DNA of 64,000 nucleotides from UMGS1613 sp045636225 (GCA_045636225.1 JAZTXB010000047.1:1-64000), one strand, 5' to 3'; shown: positions 16,647 through 25,309, counted from the first letter of the stretch. Made by a program: numbers and translations. The notes: generated by a model from the sequence alone, not told the origin.

Positions 16647-17762
16647 TTAATTTAGTTTGTTGATAATGTCGATAATTTCATTCATTTTATTTTTAAATAG
16701 ATGGGAATAAGTATTTAATGTCTCATCTATTTTTGTATGCCCTAGATATTTTGCAACTACATTTATACTTGCATTACTATTAATTAGTAATGATGCACAA
16801 CTATGTCTAAAATCGTGAATCCTTATTTGTTTAACACCGGCTAGTTTACAATTTCTATTTTTACGACTTCTAATTTTACCATTAGTAATTGGATCGGTAT
16901 CTCCAAATACATACCACTTATTATTAAATCCATAATACTTTTCACAAACTTTATATAATTCTTTTAAATCATCGAGTAATACTTTAGGTATAGGGATTTC
17001 TCTTATACTAGATTTCGTTTTCGGTGTAGTTACTATATAAGGTTTGTTTTCATCACCTTGAGTGGCAACTACATTTTTATTAACTCTTAAATAACTATTA
17101 CCAAAATCAATATCATTCCAAGTAAGACCTCTTAATTCACCTCTACGAAGACCACAATAATATAAAGTTTCATACATTGTTTTATATAAAATATCTTCTT
17201 CTACAGATATAAAACTTTTAAATTCTTCATAGGTAAAGAATAACATTTCTTTAGGCATTTCATTTGGATTAGTAAAATTAGTCATTTTATTGTAAGTAGT
17301 AGTAAAGTTAAAGTTATACCATTTGCTAGCATAGTTTAATAATTCTTTAAAGAATTTAAATAGATGATTTTTATGATTAGTTGTATAACCATAAGAATTA
17401 ATTTCTTTTTTCCACTTTTCAAAATGTTCTATATTAAAATCTTTTAATTTAACATTCTCTAAATTTTTAAAGAATTTCTGTCTATCCCTATAAGTTTTTA
17501 AAGTAGTAAATTTAACTTTGTCTTCTTTATAAGCATAGAACAAAGTGTATAAATCTTTAAAAGTCATATTACGATTATTATCAGCTCTTTCTGTATTAAG
17601 AGTAAGAAACTCTCTTTCAGCATTTAAAGCCTCTGTTTTAGTGAAAAACTTCTTTGACTTATATTTTCTTCTTGTTCCATCTAAATTCTTTACATAGTCA
17701 TAAAATATCCATTTACGGCCATCTTTTGTCCACTCTGATTTATCTAATAATTTAACTGCCAT
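16647..17762 (-). CDS. Tyrosine recombinase / integrase of a mobile element
   Basis: This 371-residue protein has an N-terminal AP2-like arm-binding domain (WIFYDYVKNLDGTRRKYKSK), a SAM-like core-binding domain, and a complete catalytic domain. The Arg is in YCGLRRGELRGLTWNDID, the Lys in TTPKTKSSIREIPI, HxxR in IHDFRHSCASLLI, and LGHTKIDETLNTYSHLF supplies the last His and the Tyr nucleophile. Its length fits Tn916/phage-type integrases. It overlaps the RepA-like gene by 11 bp and lies at the end of the element, next to a probable attachment site. Confidence 0.96.
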   Translation of the reverse strand: MAVKLLDKSEWTKDGRKWIFYDYVKNLDGTRRKYKSKKFFTKTEALNAEREFLTLNTERADNNRNMTFKDLYTLFYAYKEDKVKFTTLKTYRDRQKFFKNLENVKLKDFNIEHFEKWKKEINSYGYTTNHKNHLFKFFKELLNYASKWYNFNFTTTYNKMTNFTNPNEMPKEMLFFTYEEFKSFISVEEDILYKTMYETLYYCGLRRGELRGLTWNDIDFGNSYLRVNKNVVATQGDENKPYIVTTPKTKSSIREIPIPKVLLDDLKELYKVCEKYYGFNNKWYVFGDTDPITNGKIRSRKNRNCKLAGVKQIRIHDFRHSCASLLINSNASINVVAKYLGHTKIDETLNTYSHLFKNKMNEIIDIINKLN

Positions 17763-18741
17763 AGTATTCCTCCTTTGAATCTAAATCATTGCTATAAAAT
17801 TCTAAAGGTTCCTTATATTTAGCAGTATATAATCTTTCTGTTGCTGTTCGTTTATTTTCTATTACAAGACCATTTCTTTCAAGTTCTTCTTTATGATTTG
17901 CAAGTAACTTACCGAAAGTTGATGGAATAACATTTAACTTTAATTTACTAACCATATCAGATGCAGTAAAAGTAAATTCTTTCAAACTAATTGCATATCT
18001 AAAGAAAGTCATAATGTTTTCATTCCATACTTCATCAGCCAAGCTATCAATTTTAAGTATCAAGTTTTCATTTCTTTTCAGTACGTAATCTTTACTAGGG
18101 TAATCTCTGCTTTCATACTTTAAGTAAAAAGTAGATTTAATATTTTCATCTTGTTTTAATGCAATTTTACCATCTACACAAGTATCAATAGCAGTACTAC
18201 CTAAAGATTTGCCTTTACGATTTAAATGATGAACTATAATAATAGCAACATTATAGTTATTACAAAGTTTTCTTAATTGTGGAAATATATTTTGACTCAT
18301 ATCTTGATAATTATTTAAATCATAATTATTACCAAAATTAATTCCGTTAAACATATCAATAAATACTAATTTGCCATTATACTTTTCACTAAATTCAGCA
18401 ATTTCTTTTTCAACTTTCAAGATACTTATTTGAGTTAAATTATCTTCTGGGAAAGTATAAAAGAAATATTTATCATTTAAATCTAATTCCATAAACTTAA
18501 TTCTACTAATAGTCTCTGATGGATTCATTTCTGTACTTAAATATAAAACAGGAGTTTTATTAGTCTTTAAATTTAGAAAAGGAAATCCATTAGCAACAGA
18601 GTTTGCTATTTGGAGAGCAATAGCAGATTTACCAACTTTAGCTTCTCCAAGTAAACAATATAAACCATTTTCTCTAATCATATCTTCAATAATATAATTA
18701 ATATCGACAATACTACATTTTAATTCTTCAATTGTTTTCAT
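17752..18741 (-). CDS. RepA-like RecA-fold ATPase (AAA_25)
   Basis: This 329-residue protein carries Walker A GEAKVGKSAIALQIA near residue 37, Walker B KLVFIDMFNG near 130, and IIIVHHLNRKGKSLGSTA, a motif typical of hexameric RepA/DnaB-like ATPases. A C-terminal winged-helix-like region (FTASDMVSKLKLNVIPSTFGKL) may bind DNA. It is likely the replication or transfer helicase of the element. It overlaps the integrase gene and has ribosome site GGAAGG. Confidence 0.85.
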   Translation of the reverse strand: MKTIEELKCSIVDINYIIEDMIRENGLYCLLGEAKVGKSAIALQIANSVANGFPFLNLKTNKTPVLYLSTEMNPSETISRIKFMELDLNDKYFFYTFPEDNLTQISILKVEKEIAEFSEKYNGKLVFIDMFNGINFGNNYDLNNYQDMSQNIFPQLRKLCNNYNVAIIIVHHLNRKGKSLGSTAIDTCVDGKIALKQDENIKSTFYLKYESRDYPSKDYVLKRNENLILKIDSLADEVWNENIMTFFRYAISLKEFTFTASDMVSKLKLNVIPSTFGKLLANHKEELERNGLVIENKRTATERLYTAKYKEPLEFYSNDLDSKEEYYGS

Positions 18742-18753
18742 ATAATTTCCTTC

Positions 18754-18990
18754 CTATAAATTTTCTTTAGCCATCTTTTCTAAATAATTAATATTTATTT
18801 TTAATTTATTAACGACTTCAATCATTGGTAATCTGTTGTTTGGTAGAGTGTAGCCTTTAAGTATTAGTTCATCTTTTATCTCACGTCTTAACTTAACAGC
18901 ATTATTCTTACCAATCTCTGCAAGCTTCATTAAATCATTTATATCACACCATTGCTTGCTAATTAATTTTAAAGTTTCTCTAGCGTTCAT
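18754..18990 (-). CDS. Small DNA-binding protein, DUF3173-like
   Basis: This 78-residue protein has an N-terminal helix-turn-helix-like segment, CDINDLMKLAEIGKNNAVKL, then LPNNRLPMIEVVNKLKIN. Length, sequence style and position (upstream of RepA-like and integrase genes) fit the DUF3173 family found on Gram-positive integrative elements, where it probably acts as an excisionase-like or accessory DNA-binding protein. Strong ribosome site AAAGGAGG. The family assignment is from memory of pattern, so it is moderate. Confidence 0.6.
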   Translation of the reverse strand: MNARETLKLISKQWCDINDLMKLAEIGKNNAVKLRREIKDELILKGYTLPNNRLPMIEVVNKLKININYLEKMAKENL

Positions 18991-19081
18991 ATAAAATTAT
19001 TCCTCCTTTCGTTTAAACTCTAGATAAAAATGATAACCTTTTATCTATGTAAGTGATTACCAACTAAAAAAAGAAATTATA

Positions 19082-19157
19082 TTGTGAGTACACTCACAAT
19101 TACATATTATCATATAAAAATAATTTAAGTCAATACTTTTTGTGAGTTTAGTGACAA
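19082..19157. promoter_or_regulatory. Two repressor operators in divergent promoter region
   Basis: A perfect 8-bp half-site palindrome, TTGTGAGT-AC-ACTCACAA, lies at 19082-19099. A second, imperfect copy, TTGTGAGT-TT-AGTGACAA, lies at 19140-19157. They sit between the divergent repressor gene (plus) and the element's integrase operon (minus), a layout typical of a phage-like immunity region. The cognate protein is probably the XRE regulator at 19226. Confidence 0.7.
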
Positions 19158-19163
19158 AATCTA

Positions 19164-19192
19164 TTGTTGATTAATATAATTTATGGTAAAAT
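19164..19192 (+). promoter_or_regulatory. Promoter of the XRE regulator gene
   Basis: TTGTTG (19164-19169), 17-bp spacer, TAAAAT (19187-19192), with AGAGGTG ahead of the ATG at 19226. The second operator ends 7 bp before the -35 box, so autoregulation is plausible. Confidence 0.6.
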
Positions 19193-19225
19193 TAATATAT
19201 AAAAAGCAAAAAGAGGTGTACTTTA

Positions 19226-19750
19226 ATGAAAGATAAAACTTTGGCTAGTGTTGTTAAAAAAGCTAGAGAAAAATTGGGAATTTCTCAAAGAGAATTATCT
19301 AGAAGAACTGGTATCGATAATAATACTGTCGCTAAGATAGAAAAAGGAGAAAGAAAAAAGCCTAATATATTGTCATTAAGAAAATTAAGCGTTGTTTTAA
19401 ATCTTGATTATAGAAACTTGATGGAATTATGTGATTATAGTAAAGAAGAAATAAAAGCAATTGCAGATAACAATTATTATAGTTTAGCAATTAGAAATAA
19501 AGATGCTTCAATATTAATGATGGAAGATTTAATAAATCTTGTACAAGAACAAAAATATATTAAGTTAGTTTTAAAAGAATTGTTAGAAAATTGTGATGTT
19601 AATAACTTAAAATGTTTATCAGAACTTTCTAAAAAAGAAAAAACACAAGTAATAAAAAAACTAAATGAATTTATTGATGAGAATACTAAATCAATAGAAA
19701 GTCATCAAAACTCAATTGAAAATTTAAATGAAATGTTAGGTAATAATTAA
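19226..19750 (+). CDS. XRE-family transcriptional regulator (element repressor)
   Basis: This 174-residue protein has a classical Cro/CI helix-turn-helix at residues 7-65 (REKLGISQRELSRRTGIDNN, TVAKIEKGERKKPNILSLRK), followed by helical and coiled-coil sequence to the C-terminus (TKSIESHQNSIENLNEML). It is transcribed away from the integrase operon, with two operator-like palindromes between them, so it is likely the repressor that controls excision and replication genes. Confidence 0.92.
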   Translation: MKDKTLASVVKKAREKLGISQRELSRRTGIDNNTVAKIEKGERKKPNILSLRKLSVVLNLDYRNLMELCDYSKEEIKAIADNNYYSLAIRNKDASILMMEDLINLVQEQKYIKLVLKELLENCDVNNLKCLSELSKKEKTQVIKKLNEFIDENTKSIESHQNSIENLNEMLGNN

Positions 19751-19830
19751 TTTTTTTTCAGTAAGTAATGACAGTATGACATCTATATAGATACTGCATG
19801 TGGCTCTCGTACTTTTGTCACTCTGTCATA

Positions 19831-19903
19831 AAGTTATTGTCTAGCAAGCAATGAATTTCTACTCCTGTACGAAATTCTATCGTGGGAACTATCCCAAACC
19901 CTT
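19831..19903 (-). repeat. Conserved 73-bp sequence, copy A (inverted relative to copy B)
   Basis: Read on the minus strand, 19903-19831 aligns with plus-strand 24462-24533 at roughly 70 percent identity. Shared blocks include TTGGGA, TTCCCA, GGAGTA, ATTC, TGCT, AGACA and AACTT. Copy A contains a GAATTTC...GAAATTC inverted repeat. The two copies face outward from the cargo block 19.9-24.4 kb. A plus-strand 18-codon ORF (19851-19907) is embedded but has no ribosome site. Role unknown: an origin, a recombination site, or an RNA are all possible. Confidence 0.55.
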
Positions 19904-19936
19904 ATAAAAACTATTAATATTCAGGGAGGTAAAAAA

Positions 19937-21889
19937 ATGTTAAGTCGTGAAGAAATAAAAGATAATAAAGAAATAAGTAAATTGATTGAATACGGATATG
20001 ATTTGCATAAAAGACAAATGGAACATTATGAACATTCTATTCCTAACTTCGAATTTTATAATGGCAATTGTTGTCCAATGAAAAAAGTAGATGGTGGCGG
20101 GATATTTGGAATGAGAGGATATGCTAACCATTCTGAAGCACGTGTATTTACAACTTTAGGAGTAACAGTTGGAAAACAAAAGAAAGATGGATTTGATTTA
20201 GATTATGCTCAGATGATTCAAACAGATAATGGATATCGAAATATATATTTTTCAAATTTAAAAATAAGTGATAACCAAAAACACTGGTATACTACATTAG
20301 ACTATGATAGAAGTAACGATTGGGATCATATGACTGATGAAGATAAACAACAACTATTTATTAAAACTATGGAATTCATAGGTTTCAAAAAAGAAGATGT
20401 ATTAGCAGTTTTAAATGGTACTTTAACAGCACGTGAAGCATATATGAATGTTGCCCCAGAAGAAATTAGAAATTTACAATGGGTCAATAAAAGTAGAAGA
20501 ATGTTTGTATTTGATGGAAATGTTGCAGTTGAAGGAAGATTTGGTTCAATGGATATGGATAAATTTCCATTCCCTTTTGAAGGGCAGCCTATATTAGATT
20601 GCTCAAAAGTTAAAACATCTTGTATATATTTTGAAAACAATAATCGTAGAGTAAAATTAATAAATGTAAATTCTAATTCTGAGTCTATTAGTTATACTAA
20701 CTTAAAAAATGCTATTATAGATGAGCCGATTGATTTATCGCTAGTAGATGCTACAGGTACAAAATTTGGACATCATACAGTTATCAACTTGGGATGGTCA
20801 ATAGCAAAATTAGATGATATGGATTTAACACTAGCAGTTAATGAAAATGGTGAAAGATATGTAGTAGATGAAAAAGGAAGAGTTCAATTTGATTATGATT
20901 ATAATCCTAAAACTGTTACTTCATCAAAAATTAAATCAAGAAATGTTTTGATAATGGCTAATGCAGATAATGAACAAATGACAAAATCTGCAATTGAAAA
21001 TGATGCTGATGGAGTTGGATTAGTAAGAACGGAACATATTTTTACAAATATAAATGATGTAAAAAAGATGGTTGAATTATTAGATTATCCTAGTGATGAA
21101 GTGGAAAAAGAAAATTTAAAGAGAATTAAAGAATTACAAATTAAACAAGTTAAAGAAATATTAAAATCAAATTCAAATCAACCTATAGTATTTAGATTAT
21201 TAGATTTTAAACTAAAAGAATATTTAAGAAACTTTGGTTTAACATTTGATGACTATTATGATGAAGAATATGTAGAGTACTTAAGAGGTGCAGCTATTTT
21301 ATGTAAAAATAAAAAAGTCTTAGCCACTCAAGTTGAAGCAATTTTTGAAACATTAGATGGAATGAATATAGATGTTAATTTACTTATTCCAATGTTAAGA
21401 TCATCATATGAATTTACTGATATAAAAAAGGAAATAATGAAGTTGTCTGAAAAGTATAATTTAAAAAGTTTAAAAATTGGTGCAATGATAGAAAATACAA
21501 CAATGAGTAATGATGCAGATGAATTAGCAAAAGAAGCTGACTTTATTTCAATCGGAACTAACGATTTGACTGAAAGTGCAACAGGATTAACTAGAGATAA
21601 TAATTCAATAGAATTTCAAGAATTAACAGATGAAGTTAAATCTGCAATTGAAGAAACTATATTTAGAGCAAGAAGTATTAATCCAAATATAGTTGTTGGT
21701 GTATGTGGAGAACATGGAAATTATTTAGAAAATGTTCAATACTATAGCACACTTGATATTGATTATATTACGTGCAGCCCTTCATTTATAAGAGCAAATA
21801 AAGAGTTTTTAACAAATAATTCTAACTTAGAAGCAAGCAAAGTAAAACAATTAAAACTTACTGATAAAAAAACAGATGATAAACATTAG
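19937..21889 (+). CDS. PEP-utilising TIM-barrel protein (PtsI/PPDK C-domain-like)
   Basis: This 650-residue protein starts at an ATG behind GGGAGGT. Residues from about 340 onward resemble the PEP-binding barrel of enzyme I and pyruvate phosphate dikinase. GVGLVRTEHIF supplies the first Arg, then IGAMIENTTMS and ADFISIGTNDLTESATG (equivalent of the SIGTNDL motif), and VGVCGEHGN holds the catalytic-type Cys590. The N-terminal 330 residues are unlike the usual swivel/phospho-His domain; I see no GGxTSHAA motif. It may therefore bind PEP or a related acid but not act as a normal phosphotransferase. It heads a cargo operon with GNAT, peptidase E-like and AAA genes. Confidence 0.75.
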   Translation: MLSREEIKDNKEISKLIEYGYDLHKRQMEHYEHSIPNFEFYNGNCCPMKKVDGGGIFGMRGYANHSEARVFTTLGVTVGKQKKDGFDLDYAQMIQTDNGYRNIYFSNLKISDNQKHWYTTLDYDRSNDWDHMTDEDKQQLFIKTMEFIGFKKEDVLAVLNGTLTAREAYMNVAPEEIRNLQWVNKSRRMFVFDGNVAVEGRFGSMDMDKFPFPFEGQPILDCSKVKTSCIYFENNNRRVKLINVNSNSESISYTNLKNAIIDEPIDLSLVDATGTKFGHHTVINLGWSIAKLDDMDLTLAVNENGERYVVDEKGRVQFDYDYNPKTVTSSKIKSRNVLIMANADNEQMTKSAIENDADGVGLVRTEHIFTNINDVKKMVELLDYPSDEVEKENLKRIKELQIKQVKEILKSNSNQPIVFRLLDFKLKEYLRNFGLTFDDYYDEEYVEYLRGAAILCKNKKVLATQVEAIFETLDGMNIDVNLLIPMLRSSYEFTDIKKEIMKLSEKYNLKSLKIGAMIENTTMSNDADELAKEADFISIGTNDLTESATGLTRDNNSIEFQELTDEVKSAIEETIFRARSINPNIVVGVCGEHGNYLENVQYYSTLDIDYITCSPSFIRANKEFLTNNSNLEASKVKQLKLTDKKTDDKH

Positions 21890-21906
21890 AAATAAGGAGA
21901 TAAGAT

Positions 21907-22356
21907 ATGGATATAAATTTTAGAAATGCTAAATTAGAAGATAAAGAATTTATTTTAAATGCAAATAGAGAAATAAATATATTATCAGGACTTAATGATA
22001 GTACATTTGATAACAACATTGATAAAGATCTATTTGAAGATAAAATTTGTAAAGTTATTATTGCTGAAATTGATAATAATATTGCAGGATTTGTTTTATA
22101 TTCTTATATTTATTGGGCAAATTGTGGAAAAGGAATTTATTTATCACAAGCTTATGTTAAAAATGAATATAGAAAACAAGGAATATTAAAAATGTTATTA
22201 CAAGAATTAGAGACAAGAGAAAAAGAATGTAATTTTATAACAAATCTTGTAGGGAATGAAAATGAAGTTATGATGAAATCATTAAATAAATTAAATTTTA
22301 AATCATCAGATTTAACAACTTATTATAGAAAAACTAAGGAGAATGTTAATGAATAA
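21907..22356 (+). CDS. GNAT family N-acetyltransferase (element cargo)
   Basis: This 149-residue protein starts behind AAGGAG, 17 bp after the PEP-barrel gene. GNAT strands are seen in KVIIAEIDNNIAGFVLYSYI, motif A in SQAYVKNEYRKQGILKMLLQ (R-K-Q-G-I-L-K), and the late NFKSSDLTTYYRK strand. It overlaps the next gene slightly, so the two are translationally coupled. A resistance or toxin-modifying role is possible for a mobile-element GNAT, but nothing in the sequence shows it. Confidence 0.88.
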   Translation: MDINFRNAKLEDKEFILNANREINILSGLNDSTFDNNIDKDLFEDKICKVIIAEIDNNIAGFVLYSYIYWANCGKGIYLSQAYVKNEYRKQGILKMLLQELETREKECNFITNLVGNENEVMMKSLNKLNFKSSDLTTYYRKTKENVNE

Positions 22357-22951
22357 AAAAATAGTACTAACTTCTTGTGGGATAATAAATGAAGATGTAA
22401 AAAAAGAGTTTTATAAATTACTAAATAAAGAAATTGAAAATATTAAAGTTTTATACATAACTACAGCAATAGATGGTGAAGATGATTCTGATACAAGTTG
22501 GATTGAAGAAGAATTTCAAACTATTTTAAATTTAGGTATAAAAAAAGAAAATATTAAAGAGTACAAAATGGATTATGATATAAATTTATCTTTGTTTGAT
22601 ATGATATATATGATGGGTGGAAATACATTTTACTTACTGAAAAAAATTAGAGATACTAAATTTGATATAAAATTAAAAGAGGCTATAAATAATGGATTAA
22701 TTTATGTTGGGTCTAGTGCTGGAAGTATTGTTTTAGGAAACACTATTGAATTAGCTCTAGCGTACGATAAAAATGATGTGAATTTAACTGATTTTACAGG
22801 ATTGAAACTAATTGACGGCATAATTGTCCCTCATGCAAATAGGAAGCAAGAGTTTATTAAAGAAAAGAAAAAACAATATAAGGAAAAAATATATGCCGTG
22901 CATGATGAACACGGAGTCATAGTAAATAATAATGAATTGAAAGAAATTTAG
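22349..22951 (+). CDS. Peptidase E-like protein (family S51)
   Basis: I chose the ATG at 22349 (MNKKIVLTSCGIINEDV), 7 bp after AAGGAG, over the ATG 6 bp upstream that is too close to it. The protein has about 200 residues. The nucleophile-elbow motif YVGSSAGSIVLG contains the S51 Ser in a G-S-S-A-G-S context; YMMGGNTFYLL matches the family's GGNT motif; and IIVPHANRKQEF supplies the conserved His. Family members cleave N-terminal Asp dipeptides or process acyl-peptide metabolites. It is in the cargo operon between GNAT and AAA genes. Confidence 0.88.
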   Translation: MNKKIVLTSCGIINEDVKKEFYKLLNKEIENIKVLYITTAIDGEDDSDTSWIEEEFQTILNLGIKKENIKEYKMDYDINLSLFDMIYMMGGNTFYLLKKIRDTKFDIKLKEAINNGLIYVGSSAGSIVLGNTIELALAYDKNDVNLTDFTGLKLIDGIIVPHANRKQEFIKEKKKQYKEKIYAVHDEHGVIVNNNELKEI

Positions 22952-22959
22952 GTGTAAAA

Positions 22960-24369
22960 ATGATAAGAATTAAATCAATAAAATTTTACAATCATAAAAT
23001 ATTTGGGAATCAGTTTTTTGATTTTACAATTGACGGGAACAATCCAGTTAATAATATTATTTTTGCAGGAGAAAATGGTAGCGGAAAAACAAAGTTATTA
23101 GAGGAATTACATAACGTTAGTAATTTTTCTTTCTTTGCAAATTATGGTATTTATTCTCAAAAAACACATGAGATAATTGTAGATTTATCAACAGAAAACT
23201 ACTGTGATATTAACAATGATGATATAAAGATAAATGAAGCGATTTTAACTATATCAAAAAACGCTGAGGAAAACACTTCTAATAATTTAGTTTTTTTAAG
23301 TAATGGAAATAAGATAAAAAACGTTAAAAGAGCTGGCTCTACAGACAGAGTTATCTCTTTAAAAATAAATGGATTATATTCTAATGTGGATATAAATTAT
23401 AAACCTAGAAATACTATTCAAGGAATAACTAATAAGACATTAGATAATGATAATAATTCTATCCCTAATGATATGGCATCAGAAATTATACAACTTCTAG
23501 TTGATATAGCAATACAAGATAGCTGTGACGTTGATTCTTGGATAGGGAGTCATAGAAATGCAGTTGTTCCTGATAACATTTATCACACCAGGTTAAAAAG
23601 ATTTACTAATGCGTTTGAAAAAATGTTTGAAGACACAATAAAATACAAAGAAATTAGAAATAATTCTATTCCAATATTTGAAAAAAATAATAATGAAATA
23701 GAAATTTCATCATTAAGTTCTGGGGAAAAACAAGTTATATTTAGAGGAATTTACTTACTTAGAAATAAGAATAGTTTAAAAGGTGTTCCTGTATTTATTG
23801 ACGAACCTGAAATAAGTATGCACCCTAAATGGGAAGAAACAATATTTGAGTATTATAAAAATATATTTTCGGAAGAAAATATTCAAACATCACAAATGTT
23901 TGTCGCAACTCATTCGGAGCATATTTTATCTAATGTTTTAAATTATAATGATAGTTTAGTAATAAAAATAAAAGATAATACTACTCAAAAATTCTATAAA
24001 AATGGGCCAGGCACAATTTTACCAACTATAACATTGGCAGAAATAAAATATAGTATTTTTGACTTATATACTACAGATTTCCATACTTTGCTTTATGGAT
24101 ATATACAACAAAATTTTGTTTCCGATAATAATGGGCAGTTAATTGATAATCCCAATATTTTACAAACAGATGAATGGTTGAAAAATCAAAATGTTCCTCT
24201 AAAAGAATATGTTAAACAGATTAGTCCTACGCATACTAAACATTATGATACACTTTCAACATATATAAGGAATTGCATTGATCATCCGGATGATGATCAT
24301 AGTTATTGCAATGAAGAATTAATTACATCTATAGAGAAAATGATAGAAATAATTAATAACAACAATTAG
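22960..24369 (+). CDS. AAA/ABC-type ATPase with HEPN-like C-terminal motif
   Basis: This 469-residue protein has Walker A GENGSGKTKLL (residues 37-47), ABC signature-like SLSSGEKQVIFRG, Walker B GVPVFIDEPEISMHP, and the H-loop FVATHSEHIL, as in OLD/RecF-like AAA_21 ATPases. The C-terminal tail contains YIRNCIDHPDDD, where R437-x4-H442 resembles the RX4-6H motif of HEPN ribonucleases. ATPase plus HEPN combinations are known in phage-defence systems, so an abortive-infection role is plausible but inferred. It is last in the cargo operon. Confidence 0.8.
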   Translation: MIRIKSIKFYNHKIFGNQFFDFTIDGNNPVNNIIFAGENGSGKTKLLEELHNVSNFSFFANYGIYSQKTHEIIVDLSTENYCDINNDDIKINEAILTISKNAEENTSNNLVFLSNGNKIKNVKRAGSTDRVISLKINGLYSNVDINYKPRNTIQGITNKTLDNDNNSIPNDMASEIIQLLVDIAIQDSCDVDSWIGSHRNAVVPDNIYHTRLKRFTNAFEKMFEDTIKYKEIRNNSIPIFEKNNNEIEISSLSSGEKQVIFRGIYLLRNKNSLKGVPVFIDEPEISMHPKWEETIFEYYKNIFSEENIQTSQMFVATHSEHILSNVLNYNDSLVIKIKDNTTQKFYKNGPGTILPTITLAEIKYSIFDLYTTDFHTLLYGYIQQNFVSDNNGQLIDNPNILQTDEWLKNQNVPLKEYVKQISPTHTKHYDTLSTYIRNCIDHPDDDHSYCNEELITSIEKMIEIINNNN

Positions 24370-24461
24370 AAATATAAAGAAATGCAAAATAACATTGGCT
24401 TTATTTTTTCAGCGAGTATGTAATGTTCTCTAATATATTAATTAAGCCTCTTTCTTTGCAT

Positions 24462-24533
24462 AGGGGTTGGGAAAATTCCCATATATGAATTGTTGCGGGA
24501 GTAAGAATTCAGTGCTGGCACAGACAGAAACTT
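24462..24533 (+). repeat. Conserved 73-bp sequence, copy B
   Basis: This is homologous to copy A (19903-19831, minus strand). It contains the short palindrome TGGGAA-AA-TTCCCA (24468-24481) and one arm of the GGGAGTAAG...CTTACTCCC inverted repeat (24497-24505 with 24531-24539, loop 25 nt). It lies between the AAA gene and the TnpV-side genes, marking the right edge of the cargo block. The stem-loop and location suggest a transfer or replication origin or a recombination site. Confidence 0.55.
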
Positions 24534-24553
24534 ACTCCCTTAAAGGCATTTAA

Positions 24554-24588
24554 AGCACTATCTGAAAAAAGATAGTGCTTATTTTTTT
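24554..24588. terminator. Strong terminator after the cargo block
   Basis: AGCACTATCT and AGATAGTGCT form a perfect 10-bp stem around a short loop, followed on the plus strand by TATTTTTTT. It ends plus-strand transcription and separates the cargo from the minus-strand genes. Confidence 0.85.
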
Positions 24589-24898
24589 AATTATAATTAA
24601 TTAGTTTTAATTTAGTGATATTTACGATTTTTAAATTATATTTAATTCTTAAAATTAGTTCGATTTGTGGTATTAACTTATCAATATTACATCTAACATT
24701 AAATACATCTATTGCAGAGTTGATATGATTACGAAGTGGACAATCTGATAAACAATTTCTACTATGTCCATTTGCTAAATAAAATGCTATTGTATCGGGT
24801 ATAACAAAGTTAATAAGATACTCATTATAATTGTTATAAAATGGTAATAATATTTCTTTAAATTCTTTATCAGTTATATCTTCTTTACCTTTAATCAT
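24587..24898 (-). CDS. Hypothetical protein next to TnpV-like gene
   Basis: This 103-residue protein overlaps the TnpV-like gene by 4 bp (ATGA-type coupling). It is predicted helical and carries a Cys/His cluster, HSRNCLSDCPLRNHINSA, that could bind a metal. I do not recognise the family. Its coupling to a transposon-associated gene suggests a role in the element. Confidence 0.6.
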   Translation of the reverse strand: MIKGKEDITDKEFKEILLPFYNNYNEYLINFVIPDTIAFYLANGHSRNCLSDCPLRNHINSAIDVFNVRCNIDKLIPQIELILRIKYNLKIVNITKLKLINYN

Positions 24899-25257
24899 AT
24901 TTCATCTCCATATACGATTTCTCTTAAAACTATTTCTTCAGCAATGTTTTTACAAGTATTCATTTTTTGAATCCATAACATTTGATTTTTAGCTTTTAAT
25001 TTTTCAGTAATAGTATCATCAAATTCTATTAGTTCATTTATTAAATAATTAACTTTATTTTCTGCTTCTTTACTTACTGAAAAAAGATGTTCGTTTAGTT
25101 TATCTTTCATTAGTAATTCTTGAAATAATGCTTTCTTATGATTTTTTAAATATTCTAATCTTAATAATCCATATTTATTTAATTGTTTATTTTCTTTTTC
25201 AGCAAGTGCTAAATCAGGTAAGTAATAATCTCCATATTTTTTATAATTTATTTTCAT
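24895..25257 (-). CDS. TnpV-like transposon-encoded protein
   Basis: This 120-residue protein has the features I recall for TnpV: YKKYGDYYLPDLALAE at the start, NKYGLLRLEYLKNHKKALFQ, LLMKDKLNEHLFSVSKEAE, then LKAKNQMLWIQKMNTCKNIA and AEEIVLREIVYG at the end. TnpV proteins occur on clostridial-type mobilisable elements; their biochemical role is not established. It marks the right side of module 1 with the 12-bp direct repeat about 170 bp further on. Confidence 0.85.
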   Translation of the reverse strand: MKINYKKYGDYYLPDLALAEKENKQLNKYGLLRLEYLKNHKKALFQELLMKDKLNEHLFSVSKEAENKVNYLINELIEFDDTITEKLKAKNQMLWIQKMNTCKNIAEEIVLREIVYGDEI

Positions 25258-25309
25258 AATTTCAATTCCTTTCTTTTGTGAAGAATATTAGTAGTATTAT
25301 TTTTAATTT

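Noticed and set aside
19851..19907. An 18-codon plus-strand ORF before the PEP-barrel gene as a leader peptide.
   Set aside because: It has no ribosome site and lies in the conserved 73-bp repeat, whose second copy has no matching ORF.
20326..20640. Minus-strand frame inside the PEP-barrel gene.
   Set aside because: Long frame by chance in AT-rich antisense; no ribosome site and a good plus-strand gene covers it.
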